Below, piece by piece: positions 1 to 7,965 of a DNA stretch of 25,100 nucleotides. Made by a program: the position numbers and the translations under genes. Every line of letters starts with the position of its first letter. Position 1 is the first letter of the stretch. Source of the stretch: JAHEEM01 sp036396795 (GTDB lineage Bacteria > Pseudomonadota > Gammaproteobacteria > Steroidobacterales > Rariloculaceae); assembly GCA_036396795.1 (NCBI GenBank), contig DASWKF010000061.1, positions 1-25,100 of the forward strand. The letters are read 5' to 3'. The notes beneath the pieces are model-generated. The model searched no databases, had not been told where the DNA came from, and was given only the letters and a program-made list of their open reading frames with translations.

Positions 1-1
1 A

Positions 2-1507
2 TTATTGGAATTCCTCGAAACCGATATTCACGCCCGGAGCCGCCCACTCGCGGACGGGCATCGGCTCCAAGATCGGCTCGCCGAGCAACGGCGTCGACAG
101 GAGATACAACCCCGTGTTGGAGGCGAACCAGATCAGACGCCGGTCCCATTCGATGAACACGTTATCGGCGTCCCGGTAGTAAGAGAAAATGTCGTCGATC
201 GTCCCGCCCTGGCGCGGGATGAAATACCCCTCGATGGACGGGTTGGCGGGATCGGAAAGATCGTAGAACTGAAGCCCGCCGTTGAAATACGTATAAGCCG
301 TGATGTCCGGGTGCGGCTGTCCCGGCGCTTTCAAATGCGGCATGTTGTGAGTGCCGAACCGTCCGCGCTTGTCGCAGAAGTGATCGTAGGGCGCCTCCTC
401 CGGCGGCACGGGCACGGGCAGCGTGGCGACCATCCGGGGGTTCGCCTTATCGCGAACGTCGATGACATAGCTGTCGTACCAGGGTCCCGCCAGGCAATGC
501 GGGATGATCGGCTCCGGATTCGTGATCACGAAGCTGCGGTCTAGAAAAGCGACATTGGTCCCGTGGAACTCGATGTGCCGGCCCGGCCGGTACTGAGCCG
601 GACGCCACTCGCCGATCGGCTTCGGCGCGGTGATGTCGCTCAGGTCGAAGATTTTGAAGCCGAACGAGCCCCAGGTGCTGTAGCCATAGCGTCCGCCGTC
701 CTCGGCGCGCTCGGGGACATAGAAAGGCCCGTGCTGGCTGGTGGAGGACAGCCCATCGCCGTGCTCGCGCCATTGACGGTACTCCTCCACTTCGTCGACG
801 CGCATGCCGGGCACCCACCAGTAGCTCACGAATAGCGGGTTACTCGGATCCTCGACGTCGATGATTTGCACGCCGTTAGCGCGGCCGCGCTCCGCAACCG
901 AGTGCTCGTCGTCCATCTGGCTGTCGAGATAGGCGTAACGGCCGCCGTCGTAGTAGTTGCGATGCGTGCCGGAGCCCTCCTGGACTCTGCGCGAGGGGTC
1001 CCCGCGGTCCGTGCTCCAATCCGCGAGATGCACGACGTTGCGTGGGTCAGAGGCGTCGTAGATGCGAACGCCCTGCAGTCCCTCGCCGTTGTCGTCGGCT
1101 TCGGCACTGCTGATCAGGATCCACCTGCCTGCGGACTGGCTGTAGGCGAGCTGCAGCTGGCGGCCTGCGTAGCTGTCGCGCGCGACGACGGTCATGTTCA
1201 TGGGGTCGGTCACGTCGAGCACCATGGTGCGCCCGTCGTACAGCCCCTGAAAAAAATAACGGCGCTCGCCGATCGCCATCATCTGCAGCTTCGTGCCGTG
1301 GTTCTCCCCGTCGAAGTAGTGCTCGAGCAGCGTCACGTTCTCGGCGTACTGATTGCGGTCGAGCTCGCTCACCAAGCGCGCATGCCCCATCTGGGCATCT
1401 TCGTAGGTGGGGTGAGCAGCGGCGCTCACGGCAAAGGCGGCCGCTGCGATCGGCAGCGCGCCCAACGAGAAGACCTTCGTGTTGCGGACGAGCGTATGCG
1501 CTTCCAT
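2..1507 (-). CDS. Secreted LVIVD-repeat beta-propeller protein
   Basis: This is a 501-residue exported protein of unknown specific function. Residues 1-31 form a signal peptide (Arg/Lys-bearing start, then an Ala-rich hydrophobic core ending near AAAHP). The mature part carries about six spaced repeats of the form hydrophobic-x-D-x-x-D-P-x-N-P, such as VLDVTDPMN, IYDASDPRN, IIDVEDPSNP, VIDVRDKANP and FYDLSDPANP. This is the signature of LVIVD-type repeats, which are thought to build a beta-propeller. The ATG at 1507 has an AGGAG about ten bases upstream, and the TAA is complete at the window's left edge. It is transcribed away from the TonB-dependent receptor, so the two may share the 1508-2205 control region. 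A periplasmic or surface binding role is an inference; no catalytic motif was recognised. Confidence 0.85.
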   Translation of the reverse strand: MEAHTLVRNTKVFSLGALPIAAAAFAVSAAAHPTYEDAQMGHARLVSELDRNQYAENVTLLEHYFDGENHGTKLQMMAIGERRYFFQGLYDGRTMVLDVTDPMNMTVVARDSYAGRQLQLAYSQSAGRWILISSAEADDNGEGLQGVRIYDASDPRNVVHLADWSTDRGDPSRRVQEGSGTHRNYYDGGRYAYLDSQMDDEHSVAERGRANGVQIIDVEDPSNPLFVSYWWVPGMRVDEVEEYRQWREHGDGLSSTSQHGPFYVPERAEDGGRYGYSTWGSFGFKIFDLSDITAPKPIGEWRPAQYRPGRHIEFHGTNVAFLDRSFVITNPEPIIPHCLAGPWYDSYVIDVRDKANPRMVATLPVPVPPEEAPYDHFCDKRGRFGTHNMPHLKAPGQPHPDITAYTYFNGGLQFYDLSDPANPSIEGYFIPRQGGTIDDIFSYYRDADNVFIEWDRRLIWFASNTGLYLLSTPLLGEPILEPMPVREWAAPGVNIGFEEFQ

Positions 1508-1906
1508 CTTCAGGATCTCCTATGGCTGAATCCGAATCGAGGGCGTTCCCGGAACAGTGCTGCGCTGTTCGAGCTCTGCGGCAAGCTGTCTGATTGAGCC
1601 ACGCTCCGTTCCCCCACCTAGCGCTTGTTGTTCTGTGACCATACTCGCGCTTTCGTGTGCGCCGTCACGCGCGCGCATCGGGACGATTCGATACTACTCG
1701 GCAAGCGGAAGAGCCGTCAATTCGCGCATCCTGATCCCCTTCGGCGCACGCTCGTGCGTGCGGGTCCGTCCGATCCCCCGCGTTCCGCGCAGACGTGACA
1801 GCAGTCCTGCAAACGATTTCGATATGAAGATGAAGCGCGGCCGACCGGTGATCGGAAGCCTCTCGGTCCCGTGTCGCCGCCGTTGCCTGTGCGCCACCAT
1901 CGTTGC

Positions 1907-1933
1907 TTGACAGCGGCGACGAGCTGGTATTAC
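1907..1933 (+). promoter_or_regulatory. Possible sigma-70 promoter for the TonB-dependent receptor
   Basis: A perfect TTGACA (1907-1912) is followed after 15 bases by TATTAC (1928-1933), which is preceded by TGG, resembling an extended -10. It points toward the receptor gene 270 bases downstream. The spacer is shorter than the usual 16-18, so this is only a candidate. Confidence 0.3.
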
Positions 1934-2062
1934 ATAGCTCACGAGCAGGGGGGAAGATGCGTCCATGCATCCGTGACGGCAACGTGCGCGAGCCTCGGCG
2001 CGTGCCGGGTGGTTTCGGGTGCTCCTTCACCTGTATCGGCCCAGATAGCCCGGCTTTTCACG

Positions 2063-2166
2063 GCGTCGAGTTCCTCGACGCAGAACGATTCCAGTGTTTC
2101 AATTCTTTACGATGCCTCGACATCTTTTCGAAGAGGTTGGAGCAGTGTGCCGGCGTGGAGCCGGCA
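2063..2166 (+). promoter_or_regulatory. Two perfect hairpins in the receptor leader
   Basis: Two uninterrupted inverted repeats lie just ahead of the receptor gene. At 2063-2081 an 8-bp stem (gcgtcgag/ctcgacgc) closes a 3-base loop. At 2148-2166 a 7-bp stem (tgccggc/gccggca) closes a 5-base loop, ending 39 bases before the start codon. Neither has a following T-run, so they are not obvious terminators. They may stabilise or regulate the leader mRNA; no known riboswitch class was recognised. Confidence 0.4.
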
Positions 2167-2205
2167 GGAGGGGGAGTAGGCGTCTAAACGAAGGGGGGAA
2201 TCCCA

Positions 2206-4803
2206 ATGAAAACGAGAAGCTTCACAAGCGCTCTGGTCGCGCCATTGATCGTGGCGCTGTTCGCGCCCGGGGACGCGGGTGCACAGCAAAGGCAGTCCGC
2301 GGGCGCGGCCGCGATGCTGGAGGAAATCGTCGTGACCGCACGACGCCGCGAAGAGAACCTCGAGACGCTGCCGTTGTCGATCGCAGCGGTGAACGCCGAG
2401 CAAATGCGGGCGCAGGGTATCTACAACATCGAGCAGCTCGCGGACTTCGTACCGAATTTGACTTTCAACACGACGGACCGACAGGCTCACGCCGCGATCT
2501 TCATTCGCGGTGTCGGCGGTCAGAGCCCCGGGCAGCTGCGTCAGTTCGGCAGCGGTTTGTACATCGACGGCCATTACCTTCCGCAGGTGCTGGGTGCCTT
2601 CATGAGCACGCTAGACATCGAGCGCGTCGAGGTGTTGCGCGGACCCCAGGGCACATTGTTCGGTAAGAACACCACGGGCGGCGCGATCAACATCATCAGC
2701 GCCAAGCCGGGGCCCGACTTCGAGTCGAGCGTCACGGCGCGTTTCGGCGACTACGGTCAGCAGGACCTACGCGGCATGCTCAACTTCCCGATCGGCGATC
2801 GCGTGTTTGCCCGCGTCACCGCCGCCTCGGAGCAGCTCGACGGTCATTGGTACAACCGATTTCACGACATGGACACCGGCGGCACCGACATGACCGCGTT
2901 CAGAGGGGCGCTGCGCTTCACGCCGAACGACAATTGGACCATCGACATATCGGCGAGCCTCGTGGAGCAGCGAGACGACAACAAAGCCGGCCAGTGCGAA
3001 GTCCACCCGACGCAGGAGCAGATAGATACCCTCGCTGCGCTCGGGTTCGATTGGGACGGTCCTGCCTTCGCGGACGGCGTGCCGCAATGGGGCGGCGGCA
3101 ACGGACACGTGGAGAGGCTCTATCCGGGAGCCACGATCGACTTCTGGGAAGCCTGCGAGGCCGACCAAGCGATGGGCGGCTTCGTCACGTCGCAGGAGAA
3201 GTTTACCTTCTCGAACGTGGACAAGGAGGGCTTTCACGCCACCGCGGCGTGGGATTCCGGCGGCGCGGTCGGGGGGCTCGACAACCTGGCCGTGACGGTC
3301 AACGCGGGTTACCTGGATACCGAGTACAACTACCTCCAGGATCGCGATTTCGCCGCACTTCCGGTAGATGCGATCGGCACGAATCCGGCCACCGGCACCC
3401 CGGGATACCAGCGCGTGAACAAGACGCTCGAAGTGCTGTTCAACGGCGACGTCAGCGAGCGAATGGATTTCGTCGTGGGCGCGCACTTCTTCGATGACAC
3501 CGGCTATAACGGGTCAGGGATATGTCTCGAAGCATTCAACGCCAATTTTCCCGACCCCGCGAACATGGATCCCGACCTGGAGGTTCAGTGTGAGCCGGAC
3601 GGTGCGGTGCAGTTCGACTTCCTGTCGGAACGGCAGGTACCGGGCGGACCGGGGAACGCCGGCATGAGCGGGCGCGTCACGGGTGAGTCCCAAGCGGTCT
3701 TCGGGCATTTGACCTATGCGCTGAACGACAACTGGGACATGGAAGCGGGTGTGCGTTGGACGGAGGAGGACCGCACCTTCGAGCAAATCGAGTACGAGAC
3801 CATCGGCTCGACCTGCACGTTCACCCAGCCGGGCGATCCGCCCCCCACGGCCCTTTGTCAGCCGGACCATATCCTGAGCTTCGATACAGTGGTTCTCGGC
3901 GGTTTCTATAACAATGGAGCGGCGACGTTCAGCGAAACGACACCGATGCTCAGTTTTACACGGACCCTGGCTCCGGGCGACACGCTGGACAGCGGCATCC
4001 TCTATTTTCTGTACGCCGAAGGCTTCTTGACCGGCAACTTCAACGACGAGCTCAACTTGGCGTTGCAGCCGGCGCTGGAGCCGCTGATCGTCTATAACCC
4101 CGAGCACGTGACGAACTACGAGGTCGGGTTCAAGGCGACGCTCGGTGGCGGAGCCGTGCGCTTGGCATCGGCCCTCTTTTACATGGATTACACCGACAAG
4201 CAGGAAAACGTGTCGATCGACAACGCCGATGGAAGTTTCGGGTCCGATCCCCAGATCGGTATTGTCACGAATGCGGCGACCGTCGATATCTACGGCATGG
4301 AGTTTGAGCTACGCGCCCAGCCGTGGGAGGGTGGCTTCGTCACGCTCGACCTGGGCTATCTGAGCAGTGAGTACGGCGACTACACGTCGTTCGACCCGGA
4401 TGCTCCGGGCGGCACGATCGATCAGTCCAACCTGTCCATCGCCGACTTCGCGCCGGAGCTCACGTTGAACGCTTCGATCGAGCATGCGTTCGCGCTCGCG
4501 AACGGCGCTACGCTCACGCCGCAGCTCGGCATGTATTACCAAGGGGACTTCGAGTGGGAGGGTGGCTTGACGGAGGACGCGCCCGAGTCATTCTGTCACC
4601 AGGACGCGTATTCCCGATGGCGCGCGCGGTTGACCTACGCGCCTGCGGGCGGCGATTGGGATGTATCGCTGTTCGGCTACAACATCACCGATGAGCGGTA
4701 CTTCACGGGTTGCGGCAGTGCGCGCGCCGGTACGTTCACTTACCACTGGGGTCAGCCCGAGACCTGGGGTGTCGAGTTCTCGGCCCGCTTCGGGGCCAAC
4801 TAG
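2206..4803 (+). CDS. TonB-dependent outer membrane receptor
   Basis: This 865-residue outer-membrane gated channel would import a scarce ligand (iron chelate, cofactor or organic substrate) using TonB energy. Residues 1-27 are a signal peptide ending in AGA. A TonB box-like segment EEIVVTARRREENLE follows, then the plug domain (about residues 45-165, with IERVEVLRGPQGTLFGKNTTGGAINI), then a long beta-barrel rich in aromatic and acidic strands. The length suits the large catabolic-type receptors common in sphingomonads and Steroidobacter relatives. The ATG at 2206 has a strong AAGGGGGG upstream. The C-terminus (ARFGAN) does not end in the usual aromatic residue. The barrel holds several cysteines. 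Downstream secreted hydrolases suggest a shared substrate, but the ligand cannot be read from the sequence. Confidence 0.95.
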   Translation: MKTRSFTSALVAPLIVALFAPGDAGAQQRQSAGAAAMLEEIVVTARRREENLETLPLSIAAVNAEQMRAQGIYNIEQLADFVPNLTFNTTDRQAHAAIFIRGVGGQSPGQLRQFGSGLYIDGHYLPQVLGAFMSTLDIERVEVLRGPQGTLFGKNTTGGAINIISAKPGPDFESSVTARFGDYGQQDLRGMLNFPIGDRVFARVTAASEQLDGHWYNRFHDMDTGGTDMTAFRGALRFTPNDNWTIDISASLVEQRDDNKAGQCEVHPTQEQIDTLAALGFDWDGPAFADGVPQWGGGNGHVERLYPGATIDFWEACEADQAMGGFVTSQEKFTFSNVDKEGFHATAAWDSGGAVGGLDNLAVTVNAGYLDTEYNYLQDRDFAALPVDAIGTNPATGTPGYQRVNKTLEVLFNGDVSERMDFVVGAHFFDDTGYNGSGICLEAFNANFPDPANMDPDLEVQCEPDGAVQFDFLSERQVPGGPGNAGMSGRVTGESQAVFGHLTYALNDNWDMEAGVRWTEEDRTFEQIEYETIGSTCTFTQPGDPPPTALCQPDHILSFDTVVLGGFYNNGAATFSETTPMLSFTRTLAPGDTLDSGILYFLYAEGFLTGNFNDELNLALQPALEPLIVYNPEHVTNYEVGFKATLGGGAVRLASALFYMDYTDKQENVSIDNADGSFGSDPQIGIVTNAATVDIYGMEFELRAQPWEGGFVTLDLGYLSSEYGDYTSFDPDAPGGTIDQSNLSIADFAPELTLNASIEHAFALANGATLTPQLGMYYQGDFEWEGGLTEDAPESFCHQDAYSRWRARLTYAPAGGDWDVSLFGYNITDERYFTGCGSARAGTFTYHWGQPETWGVEFSARFGAN

Positions 4804-4820
4804 GCCTCTGGCCGTATGGA

Positions 4821-4848
4821 ACGGCGCCTCCCCGGAGGCGCCGTTTTT
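4821..4848 (+). terminator. Rho-independent terminator after the receptor gene
   Basis: Starting 17 bases after the stop codon, a perfect GC-rich stem (acggcgcctc 4821-4830 paired with gaggcgccgt 4835-4844; the inner C-G pair can also form) has a tetraloop and is followed by a T-run at 4844-4848. This separates the receptor from the next gene, which should therefore have its own promoter or depend on read-through. Confidence 0.92.
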
Positions 4849-4892
4849 CTCGACCGGCGTCGCTGCAAAGACCTGGGGGGGAGCACGCGATC

Positions 4893-5801
4893 ATGAAGCA
4901 GGGATGGGCGGCATGTGCGCTGGCGTTTGCAGCCGGTGCCGCTTTCGCTCAGCAGCAAGGGCCAGGGTTCGATATCGATTTCGACGTCGTGCGCATCACG
5001 ACCGAGCATGTGGCAGGCCAGGTGCACATGCTTCGAGGCGACGGCGGAAACATCGGCGTGTTCGTCGGCGAGGACGGCGTGTTTCTCGTCGACGATCAGT
5101 TTGCGCCGCTGACCGAGCGTATCCGCGCTGCAATCGCCGAGATCAGCGGCGAGCCCGTGCGTTTCGTCATCAACACGCATTTTCACGACGACCACACCAA
5201 CGGCAACGAGAATTTCGCCGAGATCGGCGCGCTGATCGTCGCGCACGAGAACGTTCGCATCACGCTGTCTCGCCCGCATTTCATCGAGACCGTCGAGACC
5301 ATATTCCCGGCTTTCCCCGAACAGGCGCTGCCGGTCATCACGTTTCGTGATCGCGTTCGCTTTCATCTGAACGGCGAGGACGTCGAAGTCTTCCATGTGC
5401 CCGCGGCGCACACGGACGGTGACTCGATCGTCTACTTTCGCGGTTCCAATGTGGTGCACATGGGCGACGTCTTACGTTTGCGCGGCCCGATCTTCGACCA
5501 GAACAACGGCGGCTCCTATCTGGGCTTGATTCGCGCCTTGGACACGGTACTCGGCGTCGTCGGCGAGAACACGCGCATCATCCCGGGGCACGGTGGCCTC
5601 GCAACGCGCGATCAGCTGCGCGAAGTACGTGACGGTCTCACCGCGGTCAGAGACCGCATCGCGGCCGCCATCGCCGAAGGCAAGAACGTCGAGCAGACGA
5701 TCGCCGAGGATCCGACGCGCGGATACCAGTGGTCGATGCCGCGGCTCATGACCATGGACAAGATCATCGAGTGGATCTACCGCGAAATCGAGAGCAACTA
5801 G
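4893..5801 (+). CDS. Secreted metallo-beta-lactamase-fold hydrolase
   Basis: This 302-residue protein has a signal peptide (MKQGWAACALAFAAGAAFAQ, residues 1-20) and an MBL fold. All zinc ligands are visible: H96-F-H98-D-D100-H101 (the HxHxDH motif), H173 (PAAHTDGD), D192 (HMGDVL) and H233 (IIPGHGG). It should be a periplasmic zinc hydrolase. The family includes lactamases, lactonases, thioesterases and the MBL proteins found beside quinoprotein dehydrogenases, so the substrate is open. The ATG at 4893 was chosen because it begins the signal peptide and follows a GGGGGGGAG stretch; an upstream in-frame extension would cover the receptor's end and the terminator. It lies between the TonB receptor and a secreted alpha/beta hydrolase on the same strand. 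Confidence 0.92.
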   Translation: MKQGWAACALAFAAGAAFAQQQGPGFDIDFDVVRITTEHVAGQVHMLRGDGGNIGVFVGEDGVFLVDDQFAPLTERIRAAIAEISGEPVRFVINTHFHDDHTNGNENFAEIGALIVAHENVRITLSRPHFIETVETIFPAFPEQALPVITFRDRVRFHLNGEDVEVFHVPAAHTDGDSIVYFRGSNVVHMGDVLRLRGPIFDQNNGGSYLGLIRALDTVLGVVGENTRIIPGHGGLATRDQLREVRDGLTAVRDRIAAAIAEGKNVEQTIAEDPTRGYQWSMPRLMTMDKIIEWIYREIESN

Positions 5802-5865
5802 GCGGTCGGTCGCGAAGCACCACGCCGAGCCGCTTGTGCACCTCAGGATAGCCATGGACGACTCG

Positions 5866-5893
5866 ACTTCATTTTTCGATAACCAAATGAAGT
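5866..5893. promoter_or_regulatory. Perfect 9-bp inverted repeat upstream of the alpha/beta hydrolase
   Basis: The arms acttcattt (5866-5874) and aaatgaagt (5885-5893) flank a 10-base spacer and lie 70 bases before the hydrolase start. There is no T-run directly after the stem. The AT-rich symmetric layout would suit an operator for a dimeric regulator. A short alternating palindrome, cgtacgtacg, follows at 5901-5910. Confidence 0.4.
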
Positions 5894-5962
5894 GAATGAA
5901 CGTACGTACGGTATTGTTTTTTTGTTGATCGGCGCGCTTCGTGCCGGCGGGAGGGAAGACCG

Positions 5963-6094
5963 ATGAACCTCTCTATGACTCGAATGCAAGAATGGCTCGC
6001 TGCGCTGTTGACGGTGGCCGTCTGCGGCTCGGCGGCGGCGCAGAGCTGGGGGCCGCGCAGCCTCGAGGAATTGAAGGCTGAAATTCTGCCGCGT
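5963..6094 (+). pseudogene. 5' part of the frameshifted alpha/beta hydrolase gene
   Basis: An ATG at 5963 with GGGAGGGA just upstream begins a good signal peptide (MNLSMTRMQEWLAALLTVAV..AAAQ, about residues 1-27) followed by SWGPRSLEELKAEILPR. After about 6094 this frame turns into Arg/Gly-rich nonsense and stops at 6205. The next frame continues sensibly with VDGEGWRGIERSEAERAV into the hydrolase at 6144-7166. The two parts belong to one gene split by a one-base shift between about 6075 and 6095. It could be a true mutation or a sequencing/assembly error; for example, reading cgtgac instead of cgtagac would restore L-P-R-D-G-E-G-W. Confidence 0.8.
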
Positions 6095-6143
6095 AGACGG
6101 CGAGGGCTGGCGAGGCATCGAGCGTTCGGAAGCCGAGCGGGCG

Positions 6144-7166
6144 GTGGCCGCGCTCGAGTCGCTGGAGCGCGATCATTGGGCGGCGGTTTGGTCCGAGATC
6201 GGTGAGGAGTACATGGCGCGCGCCGCCGCGGCGGGCTCTCCGGCCGAGGCGCGGAACCACTACCGTTACGCGTGGCGATTGTTCAATACTGGGCGTTGGC
6301 CGACGGAGAAGCACTCGGCGGGCAAGCGCCGCGCGTACGAGCGCGGGCTCGAGGCGTTTCAGCAGTATGGGAAGCTGCTCGATCCGCCGATCGAAACGAT
6401 CCGCGTGCCGTTCGAGGACTCGGAGCTCGTCATGTATTTGCGCCTGCCCGAAGGGGTGCGTCCCGCGCCGCTCGTATTCGGCATCAACGGGCTCGACTCA
6501 CGCAAAGAGGACGTCATCGCCGGCACCAACAGCTACATCGAAGCGGGCCTAGCGGCGTCGGCCATCGACATGCCCGGCACGGGTCAGGCGCCGCTGCTGA
6601 TCGATGTCGGTTCTGAGCGCATGTTGTCTGCTGCCATCGATTATCTTCAGACGCGTCCGGAAATCGACGGCTCGCGTATCGTCGTGCAAAGCCGCAGCTG
6701 GAGCGGTTACTGGGCGGCGGTGTTAGCCTACACCGAGCGCGACCGGATTCGCGGCGCCGTCGTGCATGGAGTCGGTATCCATCATTATTTTCAGCCCGAG
6801 TGGCAGCGCACGGCCATCATGAGTCCTGAATATCTGTTCGACCTGTTCCCAGCTCGGGCCGTCGTCTACGGCGTCGAAACGATGGAGGAATTTCTGGCGT
6901 ACGGGCCGCGGCTGTCATTGGTCGAGCGCGGTTTGATCGACCAACCCTCAGCGCCGATGCTACTAATCAACGGCGAGCAGGATACACAGCAGCCGATCAG
7001 TGACCTTTATTTATTGATGAAGCACGGCGACCCGAAGCTCGTCTGGGTGAATCCCGACGGCGGGCACATGGGTGATTCCGAGCGTTATCCCGGCAGCTGG
7101 ATCAGAGAGAACGTGATCCAGCCCTGGATCATGCAGCGTCTCGACGTGCTGGCACCGGTCGACTGA
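6144..7166 (+). CDS. Alpha/beta hydrolase of the FrsA/dihydropseudooxynicotine-hydrolase type (main part)
   Basis: This is the body of a secreted alpha/beta hydrolase whose 5' end lies in another frame (5963-6094). The open frame begins after a stop at 6072-6074 and has no ATG before 6144, so the GTG at 6144 is a formal start only. An N-terminal helical cap (residues 1-80, EEYMARAAAAGS, ARNHYRYAWRLF) precedes the core, as in FrsA-like esterases and C-C bond hydrolases. The likely triad is S185, D280 (INGEQD) and H308 (PDGGHMGD). The nucleophile elbow is SRSWSG where this family normally has GRSxGG, so two glycines of the GxSxG box are replaced by serine. Substrate is unknown. It shares strand and neighbourhood with the secreted MBL hydrolase and the TonB receptor. 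Confidence 0.85.
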   Translation: MAALESLERDHWAAVWSEIGEEYMARAAAAGSPAEARNHYRYAWRLFNTGRWPTEKHSAGKRRAYERGLEAFQQYGKLLDPPIETIRVPFEDSELVMYLRLPEGVRPAPLVFGINGLDSRKEDVIAGTNSYIEAGLAASAIDMPGTGQAPLLIDVGSERMLSAAIDYLQTRPEIDGSRIVVQSRSWSGYWAAVLAYTERDRIRGAVVHGVGIHHYFQPEWQRTAIMSPEYLFDLFPARAVVYGVETMEEFLAYGPRLSLVERGLIDQPSAPMLLINGEQDTQQPISDLYLLMKHGDPKLVWVNPDGGHMGDSERYPGSWIRENVIQPWIMQRLDVLAPVD

Positions 7167-7350
7167 CGTCGAGCGTGTGGGTGGCGAATTCGTAATCAAG
7201 CCGGGAACCGTAGTTCCTTAACGTTGTTGACGAACCAGTTTTCGGCGAATATCCAAGATCCCTTGCGGACGAGCGCTCACGAGAGCGTCCGAAATGTGCG
7301 TCGTTAGTGTGGGAAATCCGAGGGAGGCGTTTGCAGTGGCAACCCAAGTC

Positions 7351-7965
7351 CTAAACCGTCCACGGAAACGGGGCAAGACTACTGACAGTTTGGTCCGCCC
7401 CTTCAACCTGCATCAAATGTTCGGCTTCACGCACTGCGCGCGGTGCGGCAGTTGGTGATCTCTCGCGCAGGTATTCGCTGTAATTGTGCGGATGTCGAGT
7501 GAGCACAAGGGAGAGCATGAACTCATCGAAAGTAACGGCCGCCGCTCGTGGTAAATCTATGCACATTCGTTCATAAGCAATGATAAGAGACCCCGCTTCC
7601 GTCCACATGCGTTCCAGCTCAGCGGAGAACGGGCATAGCTCAAACCTCAACGGCCCGTCAAGCGATGAGTGTATCAATCGACTGCATAGCAACTCGACAC
7701 ACTCTAAATTGACACGAACGGACCTCTGTGCGAATTGCGCTCCAAATTCGAGTTTCGTACACAGATCCGGTGACAAAGGCAACGTTTGATTGCGATGGTG
7801 TGTTGCCCTTGAATTTTCCTGAACAACGGTCCCCGTACCATCGATGCAGGTCTCGAACAGCATCAAGTTCGGGAAGTCGCCGGCGTCGATTTGAACCGGC
7901 GTGGAGTACTTGAGTTTTACGATGGGCTGCACGCCGCCAGGCAGGACCTCAAGCGTGACAGCAAG
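7351..7965 (-). pseudogene. AraC-family regulator remnant lacking its HTH domain
   Basis: About 204 codons read like the ligand/dimerisation half of an AraC regulator with an AraC_binding_2 domain. The segments are LEVLPGGVQPIVKLKYSTPV, the LPLSPDLCTKLEF strand, SLDGPLRFEL, and the linker TRHPHNYSEYL...APRAVREAEHLMQ, which normally leads into the helix-turn-helix. The frame then stops at 7351 after SSLAPFPWTV. Other frames of 7167-7350 give no recognisable HTH, so the DNA-binding domain is missing. No start codon precedes the homologous part; the frame runs on antisense into the cupin remnant. Base composition is clearly less GC-rich than the neighbours, which suggests foreign origin. The 7167-7350 segment holds nothing I recognise. 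Family assignment is by remembered motif pattern. Confidence 0.65.

Larger units (their letters stand above)
1508..2205. other. 698-bp divergent intergenic region
   Basis: No convincing gene is present. Open frames here have Arg/Ser/Pro-rich translations typical of antisense reading in GC-rich DNA, and none has a good ribosome binding site. The segment separates the divergent LVIVD gene and the TonB-dependent receptor and should hold both promoters. A possible promoter at 1907-1933 and two hairpins at 2063-2081 and 2148-2166 are listed separately. The rest shows no recognised structure. Confidence 0.6.

Noticed and set aside
1665..2030. 121-codon minus-strand frame in the divergent region
   Set aside because: Arg/Ser/Pro/Ala-rich composition, no ribosome binding site, and no recognisable domain.
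7196..7276. Minus-strand tail reading GSWIFAENWFVNNVKELRF before a stop
   Set aside because: About 26 codons with no start; resembles a protein end but is too short to assign to any family.
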